Assembly: GCA_947579665.1 (NCBI GenBank)
Contig: CANPUZ010000063.1
Coordinates: forward strand, 62,001-126,000
Direction of reading: 5' to 3'
Source: Sympetrum striolatum
Taxonomy: Eukaryota; Arthropoda; Insecta; Odonata; Libellulidae
DNA: 64,000 nucleotides
The translations under genes and the position numbers were made by a program. This document shows, piece after piece, positions 38,601 to 50,600 of this stretch. The notes below the pieces were generated by a model. The model searched no databases. It had not been told where the DNA came from and saw only the letters and a list, made by a program, of their open reading frames with translations. The first letter of the stretch is position 1, and every line of letters begins with the position of its first letter.

Positions 38601-39400
38601 GGAAAATTACGGGAAAAAAAGAGGAAAAAAATTGAAATTTCGCTAAAGTTATTCGTTTTTCTTGCTTTTTTCGGTCAATTCTCGATAAAATAAGGAAAAT
38701 TAAGGGAAAAAAAGAGGATAAAAATTGATATTTCGACAAAAATTATTCGTTTTTCTTGATTTTTTCGGTCAAATCTCGATAAAATAAGGAAAATCAAGGG
38801 AAAAAAGATGATAAAAATTGATATTTCGCTAAAATTATTCGTTTTTTTTGCTTTAATTGGTAAATCCTAATAAAATAAGGAAAATTAAGGGAAAAAAACA
38901 GGAAAAAAATTGAAATTTCAATAAAATTATTCGTTTTTCTTGCTTTTTTCGGTCAAATCTCGATAACATAAGGAAAATCAAGGGAAAAAAGATGATAAAA
39001 ATTGATATTTCGCTAAAATTATTCGTTTTTCTTGCTTTTATTGGTCAAATCTCGATAAAATAAGGAAAATTAAGGGAAAAAAACAGGAAAAAAATTGAAA
39101 TTTCGCTAAAATTATTCGTTTTTCTTGCTTTATTCGGTCAAATCTCGATAAAATAAGGAAAATTAAGGGAAAAAAGAGGATAAAAATTGATATTTCGCTA
39201 AAATTATTCGTTTTTCTTGCTTTTTTCGGTCAAATATCGATAGAATAAGGAAAATTAGGGGAAAAAAAGAGGAAAAAAATTGAAATTTCGCTAAAATTAT
39301 TCGTTTTTCTTGCTTTTTTCGGTCAAATCTCGATAAAATAAGGAAAATTACGGGAGAAAAAGAGGAAAAAAATTGAAATTTCGCTAAAGTTATTCGTTTT
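29600..39400. repeat. ~10-kb super-unit E, copy 1
   Basis: A long block that reappears at about 40.5-50.6 kb. Markers in order include GGTCATATATCGATAAAAT (29,72x), ATTCGTTTTCCTGC (31,36x), the A-run monomer near 32,630, CTGGATAACA (33,521 and 36,376), GGTCGAATCTCG (about 37,755), GCTAAAACTATTCG (38,271) and CGATAGAATAAGG (39,238). The same order holds in the second copy, but the offset changes in whole-monomer steps. It contains an internal duplication at offset 2,855. Confidence 0.82.
33190..37690. repeat. Internal 2,855-bp duplication D within super-unit E copy 1
   Basis: About 33,190-34,830 matches 36,045-37,690 at a constant offset of 2,855. Markers are AAATTGCGC (33,290 and 36,145), CTGGATAACA (33,521 and 36,376), GATGAAATAAGG, TTCATGCTTTTATTGG, TTACGGTAAAAAAAGAGG and the GTAATATC monomer. 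The intervening 34.83-36.04 kb carries different subtypes, including GATATATCGC and AAAAAAAAAATTTCGC monomers. Confidence 0.85.
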
Positions 39401-40489
39401 TCTTGCTTTTTTCGGTCAAATCTCGATAAAATAAGGAAAATTAAGGGAAAAAAAGAGGATAAAAATTGAAATTTCGATAAAATTATTCGTTTTTCATGCT
39501 TTTTTCGGACAAATCTCGATAAAATCAGGAAAATTAAGGGAAAAAAAGAAGAAAAAATTTAAATTTCGCTATAATTATTCGTTTTCCTGCTTTTTTCGGT
39601 TAAATCTCGATAAAATAAGGAAAATTAAGGGAAAAAAAGAGGATAAAAATTGAAATTTCGCTAAAATTATTCGTTTTACTTGCTTTTTTCGGCCAAATCT
39701 CGATAAAATAAGGAAAATTTAGGGAAAAAAAGAGGAAAAAAATTGAAATTTCGCTAAAATTATTCGTTTTTCTTGCTTTTTTCGGTCAAATCTCGATAAA
39801 ATAAGAAAATTATGGGAAAAAAAGGGGAAAAAAATTGAAATTTCGCTATAGTTATTCGTTTTTCTTGCTTTTTTCGGTCAAATCTCGATAAAATAAGGAA
39901 AATTAAGGGAAAAAAAGAGGATAAAATTAATATTTCATTAAATTATTCGTTTTTCTTGCTTTTTTCGGTCAAATCTCGATAAAATAAGGTAAATCAAGGG
40001 AAAAAAGATGATAAAAATTGATATTTCGCTAAAATTATTCGTTTTTCTTGCTTTTTTCGGTCAAATCTCGATAAAATAAGGAAAATTAAGGGAAAAAAAG
40101 AGGATAAAAATTTAAATTTCGCTAAAATTATTCGTTTATCTTGCTTTTTTCGGTCAAATCTCGATAAAATAAGGAAAATTAAGGGAAAAAAGAGGATTAA
40201 AATTGATATTTCGCTAAAATTATTCGTTTTTCTTGCTTTTTTCGGTCAAATCTCGATAAAATAAGGAAAATCAAGGGAAAAAAAGTGGAAAAAAATTGAA
40301 ATTTCGCTAAAATTATTCGTTTTTCTTGCATTTTTAGGTCAAATCTCAATAAAATAAGGAAAATTAAGGGATAAAAATTGAAATTTCGATAAAATTATTC
40401 GTTTTTCTTTGTTTTTTTCGGTCAAATCTCGATAAAATAAGGAAAATTAAGGGAAAAAAAGAGGATAAAAATTGATATTTCGCTAAAAT
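39401..40489. repeat. Linker segment between the two super-units
   Basis: Satellite related to about 31.2-32.0 kb and 40.9-41.7 kb. It shares CGGACAAATCTCG, GAAGAAAAAATTTAAATTTC, CGTTTTCCTGC, TTACTTGC with GGCC, and GGTAAATCAAGGG in the same order. It contains an 82-bp monomer near 40,372. It looks like a partial extra copy at the junction of the ~10-kb duplication. No gene is visible. Confidence 0.7.
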
Positions 40490-43400
40490 CATTCGTTTTT
40501 CTTGCTTTTTTCGGTCAAATCTCGATAAAATAAGGAAAATTAAGGGAATAAAGAGGATAAAAATTGATATTTCGCTAAAATTATTCGTTTTTCTTGCTTT
40601 TTTCGGTCATATATCGATAAAATAAGGAAAATTAGGGGAAAAAAAGAGGAAAAAAATTGAAATTTCGCTAAAATTATTCGTTTTTCTTGCTTTTTTCGGT
40701 CAAATCTCGATAAAATAAGGAAAATCAAGGGAAATAAGATGATAAAAATTGATATTTCGCTAAAATTATTCGTTTTTTTGCTTTAATTGGTAAATCCTAA
40801 TAAAATAAGGAAAATTACGGGAGAAAAAGAGGAAAAAAATTGAAATTTCGCTAAAGTTATTCGTTTTTCTTGCTTTTTTCGGTCAAATCTCGATAAAATA
40901 AGGAAAATTAAGGGAAAAAAAGAGGATAAAAATTGAAATTTTGATAAAATTATTCGTTTTTCTTGCTTTTTTCGGACAAATCTCGATAAAAGAAGGAAAA
41001 TTAAGGGATAAAAAGAAGAAAAAATTGAAATTTCGCTATAATTATTCGTTTTCCTGCTTTTTTCGGTTAAATCTCGATAAAATAAGGAAAATTAAGGGAA
41101 ATAAAGAGGATAAAAATTGAAATTTCGCTAAAATTATTCGTTTTACTTGCTTTTTTCGGCCAAATCTCGATAAAATAAGGAAAATTAAGGGAAAAAAAGA
41201 GGAAAAAAATTGAAATTTCGCTAAAAATATTCGTTTTTCTTGCTTTTTTCGGTCAAATCTCGATAAAATAAGGTAAATCAAGGGAAAAAAGATGAAAAAA
41301 ATTGATATTTCGCTAAAATTATTCGTTTTTCTTGCTTTTTTCGGTCAAATCTCGATAAAATAAGGAAAATTAAGGGAAAAAAAGAGGATAAAAATTTAAA
41401 TTTCGCTAAAATTATTCGTTTTTCTTGCTTTTTTCGGTCAAATCTCGATAAAATAAGGAAAATTAAGGGAAAAAAGAGGATTAGAATTGATATTTCGCAA
41501 AAATTATTCGTTTTTCTTGCTTTTTTCGGTCAAATCTCGATAAAATAAGGAAAATCAAGGGAAAAAAAGTGGAAAAAAATTGAAATTTCGCTAAAATTAT
41601 TCGTTTTTCTTGCTTTTTTCGGTCAAATCTCGATAAAATAAGGAAAATTAAGGGAAAAAAAGAGGAAAAAAATTTAAATTTCGCTAAAATTATTCGTTTT
41701 TCTTGCTTTTTTCGGTCAAATCTCGATAAAATAAGGAAAATTAAGGGAAAAAAGATGATAAAAATTGATATTTCGCTAAAATTATTCGTTTTTTTGCTTT
41801 AATTGGTAAATCCTAATAAAATAAGGAAAATTAAGGGAAAAAAACAGGAAAAAAATTGAAATTTCAATAAAATTATTCGTTTTTCTTAATTTTTTCGGTC
41901 AAATCTCGATAAAATAAGGAAAATTACGGGAAAAAAAGAGGAAAAAAAAAAAATTTCGCTAAAGTTATTCGTTTTTCTTGCTTTTTTCGGTCAAATCTCG
42001 ATAAAATAAGGAAAATTAAGGGAAAAAAAGAGGATAAAAATTGATATTTCGCTAAAATTATTCGTTTTTCTTGCTTTTTTCGGTCAAATCTCGATAAAAT
42101 AAGGAAAATCAAGGGAAAAGAGATGATAAAAATTGAAATTTCGATAAAATTATTCGTTTTTCTTGCTTTTTTCGGTCAAATCTCGATAAAATAAGGAAAA
42201 TTACGGGAAAGAAAGAGGATTAAAATTGATATTTCGCTAAAATTATTCGTTTTTCTTGCTTTTTTCGGTCAAATCTCGATAAAATAAGGAAAATCAAGGG
42301 AAAAAAGTGGAAAAAAATTGAAATTTCGCTAAAATTATTCGTTTTTCTTCCTTTTTTCGGTCAAATCTCGATAAAATAAGGAAAATTAAGGGAAAAAAAG
42401 AGGAAAAAAATTGAAATTTCGCTAAAATTATTCGTTTTTCTTGCTTTTTTCGGTCAAATCTCGATAAAATAAGGAAAATTAAGGGAAAAAAGAGGATTAA
42501 AATTGATATTTCGCTAAAATTATTCGTTTTTCTTGCTTTTTTCGGTCAAATCTCGATAAAATAAGGAAAATTAAGGGAAAAAAGTGGAAAAAAATTGAAA
42601 TTTCGCTAAAATTATTCGTTTTTCTTGCTTTTTTTCGGTCAAATCTCAATAAAATAAGGAAAATTAAGGGATAAAAATTGAAATTTCGATAAAATTATTC
42701 GTTTTTCTTGCTTTTTTCGGTCAAATCTCGATAAAATAAGGAAAATTAAGGGAAAAAAGAGGAAAAATATTGAAATTTCGCTAATATTATTCGTTTTACT
42801 TGCTTTTTTCGGCCAAATCTCGATAAAATAAGGAAAATTAAGGGAAAAAAAGAGGAAAAAAATTGAAATTGCGCTAAAATTATTCGTCTTTCTTGCTTTT
42901 TTCGGTCAAATCTCGATAAAATAAGGAAAATTAAGGGAAAAAAAGAGGAAAAAAATTGAAATTTCGCTAAAGTTTTTCGTTTTTCTTTGTTTTTTTCGGT
43001 CAAATCTCGATAAAATAAGGAAAATTAAGGGAAAAAAGAGGATAAAAATTGATATTTCGCTAAAATTATTCGTTTTTCTTGCTTTTTTCGGTCAAATCTG
43101 GATAACATAAGGAAAATCAAGGGAAAAAAGATGATAAAAATTGATATTTCGCTAAAATTATTCGTTTTTCTTGCTTTTATTGGACAAATCTCGATAAAAT
43201 AAGGAAAATTAAGGGAAAAAAACAGGAAAAAAATTGAAATTTCGCTAAAATTATTCGTTTTTCTTGCTTTTTTCGGTCAAATCTCGATGAAATAAGGAAA
43301 ATTAAGGGAGAAAAGAGGATAAAAATTGATATTTCGCTAAAATTATTCGTTTTTCTTGCTTTTTTCGGTCAAATCTCGATAACATAAGGAAAATCAAGGG

Positions 43401-43999
43401 AAAAAAGATGATAAAAATTGATATTTCGCTAAAATTATTCGTTTTTCATGCTTTTATTGGACAAATCTCGATAAAATAAGGAAAATTAAGGGAAAAAAAC
43501 AGGAAAAAATTTGAAATTTCGCTAAAATTATTCGTTTTTCTTGCTTTTTTCGGTCAAATCTCGATAAAATAAGGAAAATTAAGGGAAAAAAGAGAATAAA
43601 AATTGATATTTCGCTAAAATTATTCGTTTTTCTTGCTTTTTTCGGTCAAATATCGATAAAATAAGAAAAATTAGGGGAAAAAAAGAGGAAAAAAATTGAA
43701 ATTTCGCTAAAATTATTCGTTTTTCTTGCTTTTTTCGGTCAAATCTCGATAAAATAAGGAAAATTACGGTAAAAAAAGAGGAAAAAAATTGAAATTTCGC
43801 TAAAGTTATTCGTTTTTCTTGCTTTTTTCGGTCAAATCTCGATAAAATAAGGAAAATTAAGGGAAAAAAAGAGGATAAAAATTTATATTTCGCTAAAATT
43901 ATTCGTTTTTCTTGCTTTTTTCGGTCAAATCTCGATAAAATAAGGAAAATCAAGGGAAAAGAGATGATAAAAATTGAAATTTCGATAAAATTATTCGTT

Positions 44000-44700
44000 T
44001 TTCTTGCTTTTTTCGGTCAAATCTCGATAAAATAAGGAAAATTACGGGTAAAAAAGAGGATTAAAATTGATATTTCGCTAAAATTATTCGTTTTTCTTGC
44101 TTTTTTCGGTAATATCTCGATAAAATAAGGAAAATCAAGGGAAAAAAAGTGGAAAAAAATTGAAATTTCGCTAAAATTATTCGTTTTTCTTGCTTTTTTC
44201 GGTCAAATCTCGATAAAATAAGGAAAATTAAGGGAAAAAAAGAGGAAAAAAATTGAAATTTCGCTAAAATTATTCGTTTTTCTTGCTTTTTTCGGTCAAA
44301 TCTCGATAAAATAAGGAAAATCAAGGGAAAAGAGATGATAAAAATTGAAATTTCGATAAAATTATTCGTTTTTCTTGCTTTTTTCGGTCAAATCTCGATA
44401 AAATAAGGAAAATTACGGGTAAAAAAGAGGATTAAAATTGATATTTCGCTAAAATTATTCGTTTTTCTTGTTTTTTTTGGTAATATCTCGATAAAATAAG
44501 GAAAATCAAGGGAAAAAAAGTGGAAAAAAATTGAAATTTCGCTAAAATTATTCGTTTTTCTTGCTTTTTTCGGTCAAATCTCGATAAAATAAGGAAAATT
44601 AAGGGAAAAAAAGAGGAAAAAAATTGAAATTTCGCTAAAATTATTCGTTTTTCTTGCTTTTTTCGGTCAAATCTCGATGAAATAAGGAAAATTAAGGGAG
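44000..44700. repeat. 371-bp (four-monomer) local tandem duplication
   Basis: ACGGGTAAAAAAGAGG followed by the GGTAATATCTCG monomer and AAAGTGG occurs at about 44,044 and again at about 44,415, offset 371. This four-monomer insertion is not seen at the equivalent place in the other D copies (34.5, 37.3, 47.0 and 48.5 kb), so it is probably a late local expansion. Confidence 0.85.
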
Positions 44701-45592
44701 AAAAGAGGATAAAAATTGATATTTCGCTAAAATTATTCGTTTTTTCTTGCTTTTTTCGGTCAAATCTCGATAACATAAGGAAAATCAAGGGAAAAAAGAT
44801 GATACAAATTGATATTTCGCTAAAATTATTCGTTTTTCATGCTTTTATTGGACAAATCTCGATAAAATAAGGAAAATTAAGGGAAAAAAACAGGAAAAAA
44901 TTTGAAATTTCGCTAAAATTATTCGTTTTTCTTGCTTTTTTCGGTCAAATCTCGATAAAATAAGGAAAATTAAGGGAAAAAAGAGGATAAAAATTGATAT
45001 TTCGCTAAAATTATTCGTTTTTCTTGCTTTTTTCGGTCAAATCTCGATAAAATAAAGAAAAATCAAGGGAAAAGAGATGATAAAAATTGAAATTTCGATA
45101 AAATTATTCGTTTTTCTTGCTTTTTTCGGTCAAATCTCGATAAAATAAGGAAAATTACGGGAAAAAAAGAGGATTAAAATTGATATTTCGCTAAAATTAT
45201 TCGTTTTTCTTGCTTTTTTCGGTCAAATCTCGATTAAATAAGAAAATCAAGGGAAAAAAGTGGAAAAAAATTGAAATTTCGCTAAAATTATTCGTTTTTC
45301 TTGCTTTTTTCGGTCAAATCTCGATAAAATAAGGAAAATTAAGGGAAAAAAAGAGGAAAAAAATTGAAATTTCGCTAAAATTATTCGTTTTTCTTGCTTT
45401 TTTCGGTCAAATCTCGATAAAATAAGGAAAATTAAGGGAAAAAAGAGGATTAAAATTGATATTTCGCTAAAATTATTCGTTTTTCTTGCTTTTTTCGGTC
45501 AAATCTCGATAAAATAGGGAAAATTAAGGGAAAAAAGTGGAAAAAAATTGAAATTTCGCTAAAATTATTCGTTTTTCTTGCTTTTTTCGGTC

Positions 45593-45674
45593 AAATCTCG
45601 ATAAAATAAGGAAAATTAAGGGATAAAAATTGAAATTTCGATAAAATTATTCGTTTTTCTTGCTTTTTTCGGTC
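45593..45674. repeat. 82-bp short monomer (example of a recurrent class)
   Basis: TTAAGGGATAAAAATTG replaces the normal A-tract, GAGG and second A-tract, shortening the monomer by 11 bp to 82 bp. This was measured between successive TCAAATCTCG motifs. Other examples are near 11,165, 14,030, 17,985, 20,162, 22,840, 26,530, 29,022, 35,947, 37,790, 40,372, 42,667, 47,466 and 48,941. It is usually followed by an AATATTGAAATTTCGCTAAT monomer, which makes it a good landmark for block alignment. Confidence 0.85.
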
Positions 45675-47399
45675 AAATCTCGATAAAATAAGGAAAATTA
45701 AGGGAAAAAAGAGGAAAAATATTGAAATTTCGCTAATATTATTCGTTTTACTTGCTTTTTTCGGCCAAATCTCGATAAAATAAGGAAAATTAAGGGAAAA
45801 AAAGAGGAAAAAAATTGAAATTGCGCTAAAATTATTCGTCTTTCTTGCTTTTTTCGGTCAAATCTCGATAAAATAAGGAAAATTAAGGGAAAAAAAGAGG
45901 AAAAAAATTGAAATTTCGCTAAAGTTTTTCGTTTTTCTTTGTTTTTTTCGGTCAAATCTCGATAAAATAAGGAAAATTAACGGAAAAAAAGAGGATAAAA
46001 ATTGATATTTCGCTAAAATTATTCGTTTTTCTTGCTTTTTTCGGTCAAATCTGGATAACATAAGGAAAATCAAGGGAAAAAAGATGATAAAAATTGATAT
46101 TTCGCTAAAATTATTCGTTTTTTCTTGCTTTTATTGGACAAATCTCGATAAAATAAGGAAAATTAAGGGAAAAAAACAGGAAAAAAATTGAAATTTCGCT
46201 AAAATTATTCGTTTTTCTTGCTTTTTTCGGTCAAATCTCGATGAAATAAGGAAAATTAAGGGAGAAAAGAGGATAAAAATTGATATTTCGCTAAAATTAT
46301 TCGTTTTTCTTGCTTTTTTCGGTCAAATCTCGATAACATAAGGAAAATCAAGGGAAAAAAGATGATAAAAATTGATATTTCGCTAAAATTATTCGTTTTT
46401 CATGCTTTTATTGGACAAATCTCGATAAAATAAGGAAAATTAAGGGAAAAAAACAGGAAAAAATTTGAAATTTCGCTAAAATTATTCGTTTTTCTTGCTT
46501 TTTTCGGTCAAATCTCGATAAAATAAGGAAAATTAAGGGAAAAAAGAGGATAAAAATTGATATTTCGCTAAAATTATTCGTTTTTCTTGCTTTTTTCGGT
46601 CAAATATCGATAAAATAAGAAAAATTAGGGGAAAAAAAGAGGAAAAAAATTGAAATTTCGCTAAAATTATTCGTTTTTCTTGCTTTTTTCGGTCAAATCT
46701 CGATAAAATAAGGAAAATTACGGTAAAAAAAGAGGAAAAAAATTGAAATTTCGCTAAAGTTATTCGTTTTTCTTGCTTTTTTCGGTCAAATCTCGATAAA
46801 ATAAGGAAAATTAAGGGAAAAAAAAGAGGAAAAAAATTTATATTTCGCTAAAATTATTCGTTTTTCTTGCTTTTTTCGGTCAAATCTCGATAAAATAAGG
46901 AAAATCAAGGGAAAAGAGATGATAAAAATTGAAATTTCGATAAAATTATTCGTTTTTCTTGCTTTTTTTCGGTCAAATCTCGATAAAATAAGGAAAATTA
47001 CGGGTAAAAAAGAGGATTAAAATTGATATTTCGCTAAAATTATTCGTTTTTCTTGCTTTTTTCGGTAATATCTCGATAAAATAAGGAAAATCAAGGGAAA
47101 AATGTGGAAAAAAATTGAAATTTCGCTAAAATTATTCGTTTTTCTTGCTTTTTTCGGTCAAATCTCGATAAAATAAGGAAAATTAAGGGAAAAAAAGAGG
47201 AAAAAAATTTAAATTTCGCTAAAATTATTCGTTTTTCTTGCTTTTTTCGGTCAAATCTCGATAAAATAAGGAAAATTAAGGGAAAAAAGAGGATTAAAAT
47301 TGATATTTCGCTAAAATTATTCGTTTTTCTTGCTTTTTTCGGTCAAATCTCGATAAAATAAGGAAAATTAAGGGAAAAAAAGTGGAAAAAATTGAAATT

Positions 47400-50300
47400 T
47401 CGCTAAAATTATTCGTTTTTTCTTGCTTTTTTCGGTCGAATCTCGATAAAATAAGGAAAATTAAGGGATAAAAATTGAAATTTCGATAAAATTATTCGTT
47501 TTTCTTGCTTTTTTCGGTCAAATCTCGATAAAATAAGGAAAGTTAAGGGAAAAAAAGAGGAAAAATATTGAAATTTCGCTAATATTATTCGTTTTTCTTG
47601 CTTTTTTCGGCCAAATCTCGATAAAATAAGGAAAATTAAGGGAAAAAAAGAGGAAAAAAAATTGAAATTGCATTAAATTATTCGTCTTTCTTGCTTTTTT
47701 CTGTCAAATCTCGATAAAATAAGGAAAATTAAGGGAAAAAAAGAGGAAAAAAATTGAAATTTCGCTAAAGTTTTTCGTTTTTCTTTGTTTTTTTCGGTCA
47801 AATCTCGATAAAATAAGGAAAATTAAGGGAAAAAAAGAGGATAAAAATTGAAATTTCGCTAAAATTATTCGTTTTTCTTGCTTTTATTGGACAAATCTCG
47901 ATAAAATAAGGAAAATTAAGGGAAAAAAACAGGAAAAAAATTGAAATTTCGCTAAAATTATTCGTTTTTCTTGCTTTTTTCGGTCAAATCTCGATAAAAT
48001 AAGGAAAATTAAGGGAAAAAAGAGGATAAAAATTGATATTTCGCAAAAATTATTCGTTTTTCTTGCTTTTTTTGGTCAAATATCGATAAAATAAGGAAAA
48101 TTAGGGGAAAAATAGAGGAAAAAAATTGAAATTTCGCTAAAATTATTCGTTTTTCTTGCTTTTTTCGGTCAAATCTCGATAAAATAAGGAAAATTACGGG
48201 AAAAAAAGAGGAAAAAAATTGAAATTTCGCTAAAGTTATTCGTTTTTCTTGCTTTTTTCGGTCAAATCTCGATAAAATAAGGAAAATTAAGGGAAAAAAA
48301 GAGGAAAAAAATTTATATTTCGCTAAAATTATTCGTTTTTCTTGCTTTTTTCGGTCAAATCTCGATAAAATAAGGAAAATCAAGGGAAAAGAGATGATAA
48401 AAATTGAAATTTCGATAAAATTATTCGTTTTTCTTGCTTTTTTCGGTCAAATCTCGATAAAATAAGGAAAATTACGGGTAAAAAAGAGGATTAAAATTGA
48501 TATTTCGCTAAAATTATTCGTTTTTCTTGCTTTTTTCGGTAATATCTCGATAAAATAAGGAAAATCAAGGGAAAAAAAGTGGAAAAAAATTGAAATTTCG
48601 CTAAAATTATTCGTTTTTCTTGCTTTTTTCGGTCAAATCTCGATAAAATAAGGAAAATTAAGGGAAAAAAAGAGGAAAAAAATTTAAATTTCGCTAAAAT
48701 TATTCGTTTTTCTTGCTTTTTTCGGTCAAATCTCGATAAAATAAGGAAAATTAAGGGAAAAAAGAGGATTAAAATTGATATTTCGCTAAAATTATTCGTT
48801 TTTCTTGCTTTTTTCGGTCAAATCTCGATAAAATAAGGAAAATTAAGGGAAAAAAAGTGGAAAAAAATTGAAATTTCGCTAAAATTATTCGTTTTTCTTG
48901 CTTTTTTCGGTCGAATCTCGATAAAATAAGGAAAATTAAGGGATAAAAATTGAAATTTCGATAAAATTATTCGTTTTTCTTGCTTTTTTCGGTCAAATCT
49001 CGATAAAATAAGGAAAGTTAAGGGAAAAAAAGAGGAAAAATATTGAAATTTCGCTAATATTATTCGTTTTTCTTGCTTTTTTCGGCCAAATCTCGATAAA
49101 ATAAGGAAAATTAAGGGAAAAAAAGAGGAAAAAAATTGAAATTGCGCTAAAATTATTCGTCTTTCTTGCTTTTTTCTGTCAAATCTCGATAAAATAAGGA
49201 AAATTAAGGGAAAAAAAGAGGAAAAAAATTGAAATTTCGCTAAAGTTTTTCGTTTTTCTTTGTTTTTTTCGGTCAAATCTCGATAAAATAAGGAAAATTA
49301 AGGGAAAAAAAGAGGATAAAAATTGATATTTCGCTAAAATTATTCGTTTTTCTTGCTTTTTTCGGTCAAATCTCGATAACATAAGGAAAATCAAGGGAAA
49401 AAAGATGATAAAAATTGATATTTCGCTAAAACTATTCGTTTTTCTTGCTTTTATTGGACAAATCTCGATAAAATAAGGAAAATTAAGGGAAAAAAACAGG
49501 AAAAAAATTGAAATTTCGCTAAAATTATTCGTTTTTCTTGCTTTTTTCGGTCAAATCTCGATAAAATAAGGAAAATTAAGGGAAAAAAGAGGATAAAAAT
49601 TGATATTTCGCTAAAATTATTCGTTTTTCTTGCTTTTTTTGGTCAAATATCGATAAAATAAGGAAAATTAGGGGAAAAAAAGAGGAAAAAAATTGAAATT
49701 TCGCTAAAATTATTCGTTTTTCTTGCTTTTTTCGGTCAAATCTCGATAAAATAAGGAAAATTACGGGAAAAAAAGAGGAAAAAAATTGAAATTTCGCTAA
49801 AGTTATTCGTTTTTCTTGCTTTTTTCGGTCAAATCTCGATAAAATAAGGAAAATTAAGGGAAAAAAGAGGATAAAAATTGATATTTCGACAAAAATTATT
49901 CGTTTTTCTTGCTTTTTTCGGTCAAATCTCGATAAAATAAGGAAAATCAAGGGAAAAAAGATGATAAAAATTGATATTTCGCTAAAATTATTCGTTTTTT
50001 TTGCTTTAATTGGTAAATCCTATAAAATAAGGAAAATTAAGGGAAAAAAACAGGAAAAAAATTGAAATTTCAATAAAATTATTCGTTTTTCTTGCTTTTT
50101 TCGGTCAAATCTCGATAACATGAGGAAAATCAAGGGAAAAAAGATGATAAAAATTGATATTTCGCTAAAATTATTCGTTTTTCTTGCTTTTATTGGTCAA
50201 ATCTCGATAAAATAAGGAAAATTAAGGGAAAAAAACAGGAAAAAAATTGAAATTTCGCTAAAATTATTCGTTTTTCTTGCTTTTTTCGGTCAAATCTCGA

Positions 50301-50600
50301 TAAAATAAGGAAAATTAAGGGAAAAAAGAGGATAAAAATTGATATTTCGCTAAAATTATTCGTTTTTCTTGCTTTTTTCGGTCAAATATCGATAGAATAA
50401 GGAAAATTAGGGGAAAAAAAGAGGAAAAAAATTGAAATTTCGCTAAAATTATTCGTTTTTCTTGCTTTTTTCGGTCAAATCTCGATAAAATAAGGAAAAT
50501 TACGGGAGAAAAAGAGGAAAAAAATTGAAATTTCGCTAAAGTTATTCGTTTTTCTTGCTTTTTTCGGTCAAATCTCGATAAAATAAGGAAAATTAAGGGA
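47400..50600. repeat. 1,475-bp internal duplication near the end of super-unit E copy 2
   Basis: TTCGGTCGAATCTCG occurs at 47,431 and 48,906 (offset 1,475, about 16 monomers), each followed by an 82-bp monomer and an AAAGTTAAGGG monomer. Super-unit E copy 1 has a single equivalent at about 37,751. This accounts for the rise in offset between the copies from 9,680 to 11,154. Confidence 0.83.

Larger units (their letters stand above)
43000..47300. repeat. Internal ~2,953-bp duplication D within super-unit E copy 2
   Basis: CTGGATAACA at 43,098 and 46,051 and the preceding TTACTTGC/GGCC and AAATTGCGC monomers align at offset 2,952-2,953. This corresponds to the D pair in super-unit E copy 1, where spacing is 2,855. 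The difference of about 98 bp is roughly one monomer. The diagnostic CTGGATAACA therefore occurs four times in the window, as two pairs. Confidence 0.83.
40490..50600. repeat. ~10-kb super-unit E, copy 2
   Basis: Second copy of the block at 29.6-39.4 kb. Offsets to copy 1 are about 10,883 near 40.5 kb, 9,680 near 41.0 kb, 9,310 near 41.9 kb, 9,577 near 43.1-43.6 kb, 9,675-9,680 near 46.05-47.4 kb and 11,152-11,154 near 49.4-50.5 kb. Steps of about 1,203, 370, 267 and 1,474 bp are close to 13, 4, 3 and 16 monomers. The copies therefore differ mainly by gain or loss of whole-monomer blocks. Confidence 0.82.
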
